Part shown: piece after piece, positions 8,162 through 15,821 of the stretch
How the letters are laid out: each line of letters opens with the position of its first letter
How positions within the stretch are numbered: the stretch's first letter is position 1
Virus record (IMG/VR): IMGVR_UViG_3300042939_000090
Location: 1 to 34,973 of that record
Reading direction: 5' to 3' (one strand)
Origin: a virus
DNA length: 34,973 bases
Notes under the pieces: model-generated
Told to the model about the DNA's origin: nothing
The model's input: only the letters and a program-made list of their open reading frames with translations
Databases searched by the model: none
Position numbers and translations under genes: made by a program

Positions 8162-8229
8162 TACTCGCCCTCTTAATAGTAATTATATTAGGAGGTATAT
8201 ATTCTAACCTAACAAACCGAAACGAATGA
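8158..8229 (+). CDS. Tiny membrane peptide, 23 residues
   Basis: ATG at 8158 overlaps the endolysin stop (ATGA), and the stop at 8227-8229 overlaps the next ATG (again ATGA). The product is a single hydrophobic span (MILALLIVIILGGIYS) followed by a short polar tail ending RNE. The double stop-start coupling and clear membrane segment argue for translation. It may be an antiholin or small lysis regulator, but this is inference. Confidence 0.5.
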   Translation: MILALLIVIILGGIYSNLTNRNE

Positions 8230-9395
8230 GCCAACCCAACCAAAAAGTTTGGCACTTACGAGTAGCTGAAAATCCACGCAATAAAGGGGAAAGCCCCTTT
8301 GAGTATTACAGGCGTATGGCTGTTAAGTACGGTTGCTCTTTTGAAAATGCCCGCAACAAGATAAACAAGCACCTCAAACAGATACGTTTAGATGAGGTAA
8401 ACGAAAAGGGCTACATACCAGTAATAGACAAAGAGGGTATTGATTATGGCGAGGTTTCACACGGGTGGCTCAAAACAACTAAGGCAGACGGCAACGGTCA
8501 TAAGCACTCGCTGTTTTTTAAGGTAGGACACGAAACCGATTTTATTGGCAATGTTATTGAGGGGCTAAAGGGGTACGAATTTCAGCCCGTAAAGATAACA
8601 AAAACAGTTAAGGCAGATAAGATAGGGCTTATTAATATTTACGATAGCCACATCAATAAATTATCTGTATATGAAACTACTAAGCATAACTCATCAATAG
8701 AGGATAATGTAAGGGTATTTAGGGAGGCTTTTGCCTCTCTTTTTGATAGGTGCTTTGCCGAAAATGTAGAGAGAATATTGTTTCCAATAGGTAACGACTT
8801 TTACAATGACGATAATCATGGCTTTACAACATCGGGAACACCACAAGACGTTTACCCTGATTGGAGTAATTCATTTACGCTTGGCTTAAATGCTATACGA
8901 TGGTGTGTTGATTATAGCGTATCTAAGGGTGTTAAGATAGACCTTGTTACCATTTACAGCAACCACGATAAAGCAAAGCTATGGTATCTATCTAAATGCT
9001 TAGAAATAGCTTATGAAAACAATGAGTATGTTACATTAGACTTTCAGCGTATTCAGTTTAAATATTACGAGTACGGCAAATGTATGTTAGCTTTTTCGCA
9101 TGGAGATACGACTAAGGTAAATGATTATCATAATATAATGGCATCAGATATGCCCGAAATGTGGGGGCGAACTAAACACCGTAGTATGTGGCTTGGGCAT
9201 ATTCATACAAGCAAACAATACAAGTATCTGAACCATGAAGATAGGAGGGGTGTAGAAATAAACCACATGAGAGCAATGAGTAATCCCGATACTTGGCATT
9301 ATAGTAAAGGTTATTTAGGAATACCCAAAAGCTGCACAGCACATATTATTGATAAAGAGAAAGGGATTATTTGTAACTGGATAGAAACATTTTAG
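8226..9395 (+). CDS. Calcineurin-like metallophosphoesterase
   Basis: A 389-residue protein with the full metallophosphoesterase motif set in its C-terminal two thirds: D140 and H142 (IYDSHINK), G-N-D at 189-191, N-H-D at 246-248, H-G-D at 292-294 and GHIH at 324-327. These bind two metal ions and hydrolyse phosphomono- or diesters. Residues 1-130 form a separate N-terminal region of unknown function, with a basic patch (NARNKINKHLKQIR). Similar proteins occur in many Bacteroidota phages; the substrate is unknown. The gene is coupled by ATGA to the tiny membrane gene and sits inside the lysis block, which may be accidental. Confidence 0.8.
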   Translation: MSQPNQKVWHLRVAENPRNKGESPFEYYRRMAVKYGCSFENARNKINKHLKQIRLDEVNEKGYIPVIDKEGIDYGEVSHGWLKTTKADGNGHKHSLFFKVGHETDFIGNVIEGLKGYEFQPVKITKTVKADKIGLINIYDSHINKLSVYETTKHNSSIEDNVRVFREAFASLFDRCFAENVERILFPIGNDFYNDDNHGFTTSGTPQDVYPDWSNSFTLGLNAIRWCVDYSVSKGVKIDLVTIYSNHDKAKLWYLSKCLEIAYENNEYVTLDFQRIQFKYYEYGKCMLAFSHGDTTKVNDYHNIMASDMPEMWGRTKHRSMWLGHIHTSKQYKYLNHEDRRGVEINHMRAMSNPDTWHYSKGYLGIPKSCTAHIIDKEKGIICNWIETF

Positions 9396-9407
9396 TACAT
9401 TTATACT

Positions 9408-9629
9408 ATGGCAATAGACCGCTTTATATCCTACACCGAAGAGGAGGGTTGTTACAACCTTGCTTTTACCGATGACTTTTCAGCCGATGACTTGGCCGAT
9501 GTTATTCTTAATATATTTGACGGGCATCCTGAACTAAGGTCGGGAATAATCAAAGCGGCTACTGAAATACTGAAACCGCAATACCCGGCTAACAGACCAC
9601 AAGACATAAAAAGACCTGATAAAGTATGA
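9408..9629 (+). CDS. Hypothetical acidic protein, 73 residues
   Basis: Starts MAIDRFISYTEEEGCYNL and is acidic in its centre (FTDDFSADDLADVILNIFDG), with a basic Pro-rich tail (PANRPQDIKRPDKV). It is probably a small helical protein. It overlaps the next gene by 4 bases (ATGA), so both are likely cotranslated. No family recognised. Confidence 0.5.
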   Translation: MAIDRFISYTEEEGCYNLAFTDDFSADDLADVILNIFDGHPELRSGIIKAATEILKPQYPANRPQDIKRPDKV

Positions 9630-10285
9630 AAAACATAAGACTGATGCAACGCCTGCTAATTATAATGGGCTTGGTGATAATTATTTTGGGCTTAGGCACT
9701 TGCTATGGAGTAATGAAAGAACGTGCAGCACGAAGCGAGATAAGCGACTTGCAGGGCGAGTTGATAGATACTAAGCAAAGGTTTGTAGAGCGCATCAAAA
9801 ATGACAGCACAAAGGAGTATTCTCAAAAGCAACTAATTGCCGACAAGAATATTGCTATAAAACTATTGGGCGAGGAGGCTAAGAGATACCGAAACATTAA
9901 AAGCGTAACCAAAACGGTAGTTGTTTATGATACCGATACCATATTTGCAGAGTATACCGATACTGTTTACAAGCCGATAGGGCGTGAGTTTTGCGCCAAT
10001 GATAAGTACGATACCATTTGCGGTAGGGTAGATAGCTTAGGGGTGGTTATATATCCGCATACAACGTACCTGGGCGATGTTACAACTACAATTGCTAATG
10101 AGAAGTATGGTTTCCTAAAGCTAAAGTCTAAACCGGTGGTTAACGTATCTTTCAGCAACCCGAATGTAAGGGTGGTAAATATGCAGAACGTAGTTGTTAA
10201 GCAACCCAAACCTAAACGACTTGCTTGGCTGATTAGCGGAATAGCTGTTGGAATAACGGGGGGCATATTGCTTATGGCAAATTAA
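9626..10285 (+). CDS. Spanin-like membrane protein with two terminal spans
   Basis: A 219-residue protein with an N-terminal membrane span (LLIIMGLVIIILGLGTCYGV, about 10-29), a coiled-coil stalk (EISDLQGELIDTKQRFVERI and on to about 90), a beta-rich middle rich in Tyr-Asp-Thr (VVVYDTDTIFAEYTDTVYK) and a C-terminal hydrophobic segment (LAWLISGIAVGITGGILLM). This resembles envelope-spanning proteins at the end of lysis modules in Bacteroidota phages and could link inner membrane and cell wall or outer membrane in the last lysis step. The two terminal spans are atypical of classical Rz. It is the last gene before a terminator. Confidence 0.5.
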   Translation: MKNIRLMQRLLIIMGLVIIILGLGTCYGVMKERAARSEISDLQGELIDTKQRFVERIKNDSTKEYSQKQLIADKNIAIKLLGEEAKRYRNIKSVTKTVVVYDTDTIFAEYTDTVYKPIGREFCANDKYDTICGRVDSLGVVIYPHTTYLGDVTTTIANEKYGFLKLKSKPVVNVSFSNPNVRVVNMQNVVVKQPKPKRLAWLISGIAVGITGGILLMAN

Positions 10286-10308
10286 CCCTAACTACATATA
10301 TTTATATC

Positions 10309-10343
10309 AGCCCTTAGCAGAAATGTTAGGGGCTTTTTATTTT
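10309..10343 (+). terminator. Rho-independent terminator ending the lysis transcript
   Basis: AGCCCTTAG (10309-10317) pairs with TTAGGGGCT (10326-10334) through nine pairs including two G-T, with an 8-base loop, then TTTTATTTT. It lies 23 bases after the spanin-like gene and separates the lysis block from the early block. Confidence 0.8.
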
Positions 10344-10390
10344 ATTCCGTTTGATTTTCAAACAGTTACAAAATTTGCTACAATTATTTT

Positions 10391-10430
10391 TACATTTGCG
10401 TAAAAGGTATTAACAAACCTTGTACATTTG
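10391..10430 (+). promoter_or_regulatory. Two Bacteroidota-type -7 elements upstream of the early block
   Basis: TACATTTG occurs at 10391-10398 and again at 10423-10430, both matching the Bacteroidota -7 consensus TAnnTTTG. A well-spaced TTTG -33 box is not clear for either: the first element has TTTG 13 bases upstream, and the second has one 24 bases upstream inside the first element. They lie between a terminator and the first early gene (10451) in the largest gene-free stretch of the genome, so a promoter here is expected. Confidence 0.65.
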
Positions 10431-10450
10431 TAAAACAAAACAAGCAAAAA

Positions 10451-10642
10451 ATGATAGCAAAAGTAAACACAAAAAGCAACTACTCTGGCCTTAATGGTAA
10501 ATGGTTAAACGTAGTAGAAATTGTAAATACAAGGGTTACTTGTAAAGTTTATAACCACGAAGTAGGCAAAGATATAACCGTTGATTTCAGCCTTTCAGAA
10601 GTGGTTGCAATGGATAGCACTAAAACAGTTAACCAACTATAA
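10451..10642 (+). CDS. Hypothetical small protein, 63 residues, first early gene
   Basis: Starts MIAKVNTKSNYSGLNGKWL and continues with strands (VVEIVNTRVTCKVYNHEVG, ITVDFSLSEVVAM), suggesting a small SH3-like beta barrel. It is the first gene after the -7 elements and so is probably expressed immediately on infection. No family is recognised; early host-takeover roles are common for such genes but not shown here. Confidence 0.55.
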   Translation: MIAKVNTKSNYSGLNGKWLNVVEIVNTRVTCKVYNHEVGKDITVDFSLSEVVAMDSTKTVNQL

Positions 10643-10644
10643 CA

Positions 10645-10872
10645 ATGAAACACACACCACAACAACTCCGAGTAATATACAAAGCCCTGAAAGGGGCTAA
10701 TTTACTCGGCACGCTGCAAGCCGAAACAGACTTTGCACGCCAATCAGTATGGAACACTTTTAACGCACCGGCTACGCAATATGTAGAAGACATTGCAACC
10801 GCAGGAGTAAAGCTGCTAAAGGACAACTGCATACTTGATGACATTCAAACATTAACTGAAATACTCAATTAA
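10645..10872 (+). CDS. Small helix-turn-helix-like protein
   Basis: A 75-residue all-helical protein. Residues 25-48 (LQAETDFARQSVWNTFNAP and following) have the pattern of a helix-turn-helix, with ARQSVWNTF as the recognition helix, resembling small DNA-binding proteins of the SRQTVYN type. It could be an early transcription regulator. No dimerisation domain is seen. The call rests on pattern only. Confidence 0.4.
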   Translation: MKHTPQQLRVIYKALKGANLLGTLQAETDFARQSVWNTFNAPATQYVEDIATAGVKLLKDNCILDDIQTLTEILN

Positions 10873-10874
10873 CT

Positions 10875-11213
10875 ATGGAACTTGAATACCAATTAGCCGA
10901 GTTAATCGGCACAGCCCAAACAGATGAGCAATGGAAACACGCTATGGGTGCTTATGAGATTACCTCTTTTCGCCTTGATGATGATGAGAAAGAACGCATA
11001 CGCAAGCTACTATCTGAAAGGAACGAGGCTATCACTAAGCAAGCCTACAAGCACCTTGATTTAGCCTTTGCAATTCGTAAGGAGTTCGGCATACAGAACA
11101 ACATCATTAAGCCGATAGAGAGCGATGGCACTCCAGTAGTTGAGGACTTTACTGATGAGGAATTAACAGCCGAGAACATCGCCAAAGTAGCAAGCACCTT
11201 AATACTTAAATAA
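10875..11213 (+). CDS. Hypothetical protein, 112 residues
   Basis: Helical and strongly charged (SFRLDDDEKERIRKLLSERN, then KQAYKHLDLAFAIRKEFG), with an acidic C-terminal part (VEDFTDEELTAENIAKVAS). Its stop overlaps the DnaA-like gene start by one base, linking it to the replication genes. No family recognised. Confidence 0.5.
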   Translation: MELEYQLAELIGTAQTDEQWKHAMGAYEITSFRLDDDEKERIRKLLSERNEAITKQAYKHLDLAFAIRKEFGIQNNIIKPIESDGTPVVEDFTDEELTAENIAKVASTLILK

Positions 11214-11614
11214 TGAGCAGCGCAGCATATATATTTCCCAACCTAAGCGAGAGAGGCAAGGCTATGTTCTTTGGTAGAAACGCTATGAAAATTGAACAAC
11301 TACAAGACTTTGACATTTGGATAGACTTTGTTTGTCAGGAACTAAATATTACTATTGTGGACTTTAAAAGCAAAAACCGCAAAAGGCATTTAGTTGAGGC
11401 AAGGCAGTTAGCTTGCTGGATGTATAACGAGTATTGCCTACTAAACAGGGTGGTAAGATTAAGCCTTGAAAAGATGGGTGAACGAATAGGAGGCAAAGAC
11501 CACGCAACGGTACTGCATTGCATAAGAACAATAGCCACCGAGATTGCCAACTATAAAGACAAAAAAGACCAATATCAAATTATGTACAACAAACTAATAT
11601 TTGAATACTTATGA
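11213..11614 (+). CDS. Free-standing DnaA domain IV (origin-binding) protein
   Basis: A 133-residue protein that matches the C-terminal DNA-binding domain of DnaA without the AAA+ ATPase. Residues 50-66 (DFKSKNRKRHLVEARQL) correspond to the basic loop and first helices, 82-92 (RLSLEKMGERI) to the helix before the signature, and GGKDHATVLHCI (93-104) to the DnaA signature that contacts the DnaA box. The phage probably uses it to mark its own origin or to compete with host DnaA. It sits among early genes just upstream of recombination genes. The domain call is firm; the role is inferred. Confidence 0.85.
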   Translation: MSSAAYIFPNLSERGKAMFFGRNAMKIEQLQDFDIWIDFVCQELNITIVDFKSKNRKRHLVEARQLACWMYNEYCLLNRVVRLSLEKMGERIGGKDHATVLHCIRTIATEIANYKDKKDQYQIMYNKLIFEYL

Positions 11615-11802
11615 TTAAGACCGTAACAATTGAATTAGAGGTATCGGTAGATTTTGCCGCAAACGAGATACCCGCAGACCGCAGCGACATAGATATTCAC
11701 CGGGTGCTATTAGGCGGAAAGGACATAACCCAGGCACTAACACAAAGCAACTTTGACTTTGATATTATAGCCGATGATTTAGTAGAACAAATAAACAATT
11801 AA
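11611..11802 (+). CDS. Hypothetical acidic protein, 63 residues
   Basis: ATG overlaps the DnaA-like stop (ATGA). The product begins MIKTVTIELEVSVDF and is acidic (PADRSDIDIHRVLLGG, FDFDIIADDLVEQINN). A small alpha/beta fold is likely. No family recognised. Confidence 0.5.
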   Translation: MIKTVTIELEVSVDFAANEIPADRSDIDIHRVLLGGKDITQALTQSNFDFDIIADDLVEQINN

Positions 11803-11806
11803 AACC

Positions 11807-12007
11807 ATGCAAACACTTAGAATTGACAAAGAAACAAGCCCGTTAGGTACTTCTAAATACTACCTAATGCACCAAGCAAACGAAGAGGCTTTATTTAACC
11901 CGATTGCTTTTAGCCCTGATGAGGCAACTATCTTAGCCGAGTTTGAGAAAGCAAAGCAAAATTTAAGCATCGCCGGTACAACAGTAATCAAACAAGAAAC
12001 ATTTTAA
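11807..12007 (+). CDS. Hypothetical protein, 66 residues
   Basis: Starts MQTLRIDKETSPLGTSKYYL, followed by HQANEEALFNPIAFSPDEAT and a helix (ILAEFEKAKQNL). It lies 4 bases after the previous gene and 3 before the ERF gene, in the same operon. Possibly an accessory of the recombination module. No family recognised. Confidence 0.5.
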   Translation: MQTLRIDKETSPLGTSKYYLMHQANEEALFNPIAFSPDEATILAEFEKAKQNLSIAGTTVIKQETF

Positions 12008-12010
12008 ACT

Positions 12011-12589
12011 ATGGAACTTCAGAAATCAGACAGCATCGTTAACCTTACCAAAGCCTTAATGCTATTCAGTATTAAAATCGGTAAAATTAAAAAAGAAAAC
12101 ACCAACCCGTTCTTTCATTCGCTTTACGCAGACTTACCCGCTATACAAGATGCAATATCCGACCCGCTACAAGAAAGTGGCTTAGTGGTTACGCAGTTGC
12201 CTTGTGGCGATGGTTTAATAACTATGCTTGCCCACGCAGAAAGTGGAGAGTATATTATGGCCAACAGCATAATGAAGCCAGTTAAGAACGACCCGCAATC
12301 TATGGGTAGTGCCATAACCTACCAACGTAGATATTCATTAGCCGCTTTGCTTAACCTTAACATTGATAAGGATGATGATGGTAACGCAGCAAGTGTAGCA
12401 CCTCAACCCGTACAACTAAATGAAAAGCCCTGGTTAAATAAGTATTCAGACCAAAAGAAAACTATCCTATCTAAAGAATGGAACGGGGCTATTGTAAAGC
12501 TGCAAGATGGAACAACAACCATCGCTAAGATTAAAGACTATTACCGGGTATCAAAAGAAAACGAACAAGAACTTTTAAACATACGATAA
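12011..12589 (+). CDS. ERF family single-strand annealing protein
   Basis: A 192-residue recombinase that should bind single-stranded DNA and anneal complementary strands during phage recombination. The ERF core is recognisable: NPFFHSLYADLPAIQDAI (32-49), LQESGLVVTQLP (53-64), ITMLAHAESGEYI (70-82), and the diagnostic QSMGSAITYQRRYSLAALL (96-114) followed by DKDDDGN (119-125). The C-terminal 60 residues are a variable region with a WLNKYSDQKKTIL helix. It is followed at once by a YqaJ nuclease and a RusA resolvase, a standard exonuclease-annealase-resolvase set. Confidence 0.9.
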   Translation: MELQKSDSIVNLTKALMLFSIKIGKIKKENTNPFFHSLYADLPAIQDAISDPLQESGLVVTQLPCGDGLITMLAHAESGEYIMANSIMKPVKNDPQSMGSAITYQRRYSLAALLNLNIDKDDDGNAASVAPQPVQLNEKPWLNKYSDQKKTILSKEWNGAIVKLQDGTTTIAKIKDYYRVSKENEQELLNIR

Positions 12590-13254
12590 TGGAAACATCA
12601 GCATTAGTAGAACATTTTAACCAAGCCGATATTAGTTTTGATGTATGGGCAGAGCAGCGAAGAGGTAAAGTAACTGCAAGCCTTGTGCATAAATTAATGA
12701 AAGGCTTTAACAACGAAACCGCTAAGACCTATATTAAGACCTTAGCGGGGGAGAGCATAGGTATTTACGATGAGGATAACTACCAAAGCCCGGCAATGAT
12801 AGCGGGTAGCGTTAATGAGTTTGCAGCGATGCAAGAATATATTAGCTACCCAACCACCGGTGCCGTTATCTATGGCTCTAAAGTATTTGTACCGCTTGGG
12901 GAGAATGCAGGGGTAAGCCCTGATGGGGTAGAACTGATAGACTTTCAAAAAATATACCTTGAAGTTAAATGCCCTTTTACCCCTAACAAGTATGTTGAAT
13001 TGATATTGTGTAACACGGTAGAAAAGCTAAAGAAAGAACGACCTGATGTTTACTGGCAATGTGTAATGAATATGTTAGTATTGGATTGCCAAGCGGCTAA
13101 GGTATTGGTTTACCATCCTAAAAAGGGGCTACGGACTATTGACGTGCCACGAATAGAAGAGGACATAATAGAGTGCCAAGAAGCTATTAATAAGGCAGTA
13201 GAGTTGAAATTAGAGTTAACAGCAAAACTAATTGATGTACTCACTACCAATTAA
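12589..13254 (+). CDS. YqaJ-like viral recombinase exonuclease
   Basis: A 221-residue PD-(D/E)XK nuclease, the partner of the annealase. Key positions are visible: W20 with QRRGKVTAS (23-31), G73 to E84 (GSVNEFAAMQEY), GVSPDGVE (108-115) with catalytic D112, and YLEVKCP (123-129) with E125 and K127, then VYWQCVMNM further on. This order is that of YqaJ/lambda exonuclease-type enzymes that resect 5' ends. The start overlaps the ERF stop by one base and the end overlaps the RusA gene by 20 bases. Confidence 0.88.
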   Translation: METSALVEHFNQADISFDVWAEQRRGKVTASLVHKLMKGFNNETAKTYIKTLAGESIGIYDEDNYQSPAMIAGSVNEFAAMQEYISYPTTGAVIYGSKVFVPLGENAGVSPDGVELIDFQKIYLEVKCPFTPNKYVELILCNTVEKLKKERPDVYWQCVMNMLVLDCQAAKVLVYHPKKGLRTIDVPRIEEDIIECQEAINKAVELKLELTAKLIDVLTTN

Positions 13255-13567
13255 GCCACTAAGCGTCAATAAAGCGTGGCAAGGAAAACGTTATAAGTCT
13301 AAAGACTATTTGAGTTATGAACGGGCGGTAATGTTGATGTTGCCAAAGTTGAAGTTACCAGAGCCGCCTTTCATTCTCACTTTAGAATTTGGTTTTAGCA
13401 GTCCCCTGGCAGACCTAAGCAACCCGATTAAACTCTTTGAGGATATACTGCAAAAGAAGTACGGGTTTAACGATAAGGAGATTTACAAAATAGTAGCAAC
13501 CAAGCACCACACTAAAAAAGGTAAAGAGTTTATTAATTTTAAAATTGAACATTATATAACCAATTAA
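13235..13567 (+). CDS. RusA-like Holliday junction resolvase
   Basis: A 110-residue protein from the ATG at 13235 (a TTG precedes it). The RusA pattern is present: VNKAWQGKRYKSKDY near the N-terminus (11-25), then D60, N63, K66 and D70 in LADLSNPIKLFEDILQ, and GFND (77-80) before the last strand. These acidic residues bind metal and cut four-way junctions symmetrically. It completes the recombination set with the ERF and YqaJ proteins and may resolve branched replication intermediates before packaging. Confidence 0.85.
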   Translation: MYSLPIKPLSVNKAWQGKRYKSKDYLSYERAVMLMLPKLKLPEPPFILTLEFGFSSPLADLSNPIKLFEDILQKKYGFNDKEIYKIVATKHHTKKGKEFINFKIEHYITN

Positions 13568-13572
13568 AACAA

Positions 13573-14961
13573 ATGGAACAACAAACACTTTTTGAAGAAA
13601 ACGTAGAACTTATTTATGTTGAGTCGGTAATAGGTTCGGGCTATGAAACACAAGTAGCTGAATTAGCATTAATTGATAAAATTGCATATCGTGCCGCACG
13701 AAAGAATATGCAAAAACATTCAGCCATTATACTAAAAATAGATGGTGAGTTTGCCGGGTTTATGACATTTGAGGTAAACCATAAGGTAGGGGAGTTTTGC
13801 CTTTTACAGTCGGCTATGTATCCCGAAAAAAAAGACAAGCGTATTTATAGTATGATGGTGCAAAAAATTATAGACCAAAATACTTATGGCTACCATATGA
13901 TTATGACTGTATCTAAAAAACACGATTTAGAAAACCCTAAAGTATTTGCAGCGTTGGGCTTTAAAGTAAATTTAGAAAAAAGCGAATTTGTTTATATGTA
14001 CTATGGTACTGAACAACAAGTAAGGGTTAAAAGGTTATGCCATATGGCTATGACTAATCTATGGCTATCTACATCGGGCGAATGGCTGAAGGTTAAAAGG
14101 GAGTGGAACGAAAAATTAGAAGCCGCAGGGTTAAAGTATAACATACCTAATCCTAAATTTGCAAGCCGTGAGGGCTGTTGGCAGGGTAAGGCAGGTATGT
14201 CTAACATAGTGCTGTCTAAACAAAAGGTAGAAGATGGCGAAATAATTACCGACTCCTCAAAAGACCTAAACGGAAACGCATCTGTATTAGACCCTACCGC
14301 TTGTGAAATAATCGTTAGAATGTTTATGCCTACCAATGGTTGCAGGGTTTACAATCCTTTTGGTGGTGGTGTTCAAATGGGTTTTGTAGCCGGTGGCTGT
14401 GGGTATGAATATCTATCAAGCGAAATAAGGCAAAACCAATGTGATGCAAATAATGCACTATGTCAAGACTATTACAATGTAAAGTGGATACAGTCCGATA
14501 CATCTAAATTTGTACCCAAACAAAAGTACGACCTTATATTTTCTTGCCCCCCCTATTACAAGGTAGAAACATATTTAGACTATGATGGTAAAGCACCTGA
14601 GGGCGAACTAAATTCATTACCTACATACGAAAGTTTTAGGGATATGCTTTTTAAAGGCTATAAAAATGCTATTTCAGTTATGAATGATAACACTTTCTTT
14701 GTTGTAATGACTGGTGATAGCAGGGATAAAGACGGTGGGTATTATGGTAGCGATGCTGAACATGAATTGTTTTTTAAAGAGCAAGGGTTACACATATACA
14801 ATAAAATCATTTATTTAGAAAGTGAGTTTACTCGTAGGGCAACAGCTAAGAAAACATTAAACAGTCGAAAATACCCAAAATGTGAGCAGCGTATTTATGT
14901 GTTCTACAAAGGTGATACGTCTAAAATAAAAGATTTATACCCAAATATAGGTAGGTTATAA
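13573..14961 (+). CDS. Fusion of GNAT-like domain and amino-DNA methyltransferase
   Basis: A 462-residue two-domain protein. Residues 30-145 look like a GNAT acyltransferase fold: IILKIDGEFAGFMTFEV (52-68), GEFCLLQSAMYPEKKDKRI (73-91), a long helix, then NPKVFAALGFK (121-131), the usual last GNAT helix and strand. This part is reminiscent of Mu Mom-type DNA-modifying GNATs. Residues 235-455 are a Rossmann methyltransferase: VYNPFGGGVQMGF (259-271) as motif I and SCPPYY (324-329) as the catalytic motif IV of N6-adenine or N4-cytosine enzymes. It overlaps the radical-SAM-like gene by one base. DNA modification is likely; the chemistry of the GNAT part is unknown. Confidence 0.75.
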   Translation: MEQQTLFEENVELIYVESVIGSGYETQVAELALIDKIAYRAARKNMQKHSAIILKIDGEFAGFMTFEVNHKVGEFCLLQSAMYPEKKDKRIYSMMVQKIIDQNTYGYHMIMTVSKKHDLENPKVFAALGFKVNLEKSEFVYMYYGTEQQVRVKRLCHMAMTNLWLSTSGEWLKVKREWNEKLEAAGLKYNIPNPKFASREGCWQGKAGMSNIVLSKQKVEDGEIITDSSKDLNGNASVLDPTACEIIVRMFMPTNGCRVYNPFGGGVQMGFVAGGCGYEYLSSEIRQNQCDANNALCQDYYNVKWIQSDTSKFVPKQKYDLIFSCPPYYKVETYLDYDGKAPEGELNSLPTYESFRDMLFKGYKNAISVMNDNTFFVVMTGDSRDKDGGYYGSDAEHELFFKEQGLHIYNKIIYLESEFTRRATAKKTLNSRKYPKCEQRIYVFYKGDTSKIKDLYPNIGRL

Positions 14962-15779
14962 TGAGGGAATATTCTAATAAAATATCTCTAACTAAAAACT
15001 CAAGAGGTATATATAGTTTAGATACTATTATTGGTTGTAATAGCGGCATGGCAAATGAGATAGGAGGGTGTTATAATGATTGCTATGCTGCTAAATCAGC
15101 TAAACTATATGGGTACGACTTTAGTAAAAATGTTAATCGGTATTTTGAAAGCGAAAAGCAAAGGTTAAGTATAGTTAAGGCTATTAATAAAATACCTTTG
15201 CCATTTGTTAGAATAGGCACAAGTGGCGACCCGTCCGAAGACTGGCAGCATACTATTAACATATTAGAGGGCATTAAAACCTGTAACAAAGAAATAGTTA
15301 TAATTACCCGGCATTGGCAAAATTTAACTGATATACAATTAGAAAAAATACAAAGTCTTAATGTTTGCATAAATACAAGTATATCAGCCTTAGATAATGA
15401 GAATGTATTAAACAATTGTCTTGCTCAATATAACAGGATAAAGCCATTTTGTAAATCAATTTTAAGGATAGTTAGCTGTAATTTTAATTTAGAGAATAGC
15501 ACAGGACATAAACTATTTAAAATACAAAAAGAACTATTTGAAAATGAGTCTGTAATTGATACTGTATTAAGGGTAAACAATAAAAATAGGTTTGTTAAAG
15601 AGGGAATTATAAAAGTTGAAAAAACTAAATTCTTAGGTAAGAATGCACTGGTAAGTAAGTACAATAAAAGCACCTATTTTGATAAGTGTTCAACTTGTTT
15701 TGAAATGTGCGGTGTTAATGTAAAATCTGACAATGAAAAAAAGCGTTCAAACGTTCAACTTAAAATGTTTAAAAAATAG
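14961..15779 (+). CDS. Radical-SAM-like protein with two cysteine clusters
   Basis: A 272-residue protein, coupled to the methyltransferase fusion by a one-base overlap. C26, C37 and C41 (GGCYNDCYAAK) form a Cys-x10-Cys-x3-Cys cluster, and the CYxxCYA pattern recalls the DUF5131/phage Gp37-Gp68 branch of radical SAM proteins, though the spacing is not the canonical CX3CX2C. Barrel strands follow: FVRIGTSGDPSEDW (82-95), EIVIITRHWQNLT (111-123), LNVCINTSISALD (133-145). A second cluster, C243, C246 and C250 (KCSTCFEMC), near the C-terminus may hold another iron-sulphur site. Codon use seems more AT-rich than neighbours. Possible DNA-base hypermodification with its partner, an inference. Confidence 0.6.
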   Translation: MREYSNKISLTKNSRGIYSLDTIIGCNSGMANEIGGCYNDCYAAKSAKLYGYDFSKNVNRYFESEKQRLSIVKAINKIPLPFVRIGTSGDPSEDWQHTINILEGIKTCNKEIVIITRHWQNLTDIQLEKIQSLNVCINTSISALDNENVLNNCLAQYNRIKPFCKSILRIVSCNFNLENSTGHKLFKIQKELFENESVIDTVLRVNNKNRFVKEGIIKVEKTKFLGKNALVSKYNKSTYFDKCSTCFEMCGVNVKSDNEKKRSNVQLKMFKK

Positions 15780-15810
15780 TTTGTAAACAGTATATTAATT
15801 AGTATATTTG
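15780..15810 (+). promoter_or_regulatory. Strong Bacteroidota-type promoter
   Basis: TTTG at 15780-15783, a 19-base spacer, then TATATTTG at 15803-15810. Both boxes match the Bacteroidota -33/-7 consensus exactly and the spacing is right. Transcription should begin near 15816-15818, giving a leader of about 120 bases before the gene at 15938. It follows the end of the modification genes and would drive the second half of the early block. Confidence 0.8.
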
Positions 15811-15821
15811 AAAAGCAAAAA

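Noticed and set aside
10286-10450. Attachment site or origin in the largest gene-free stretch
   Set aside because: No integrase is present, no direct or inverted repeats other than the terminator are seen, and the stretch is explained by a terminator and -7 elements.
10645-10872. Lysogeny repressor
   Set aside because: The protein has only a weak helix-turn-helix pattern, there is no integrase, partition gene or divergent operator, and all neighbouring genes run in the same direction.
13573-14961. Type I or III restriction-modification locus
   Set aside because: No helicase/restriction subunit or specificity subunit lies next to the methyltransferase; neighbours are a resolvase and a radical-SAM-like gene.
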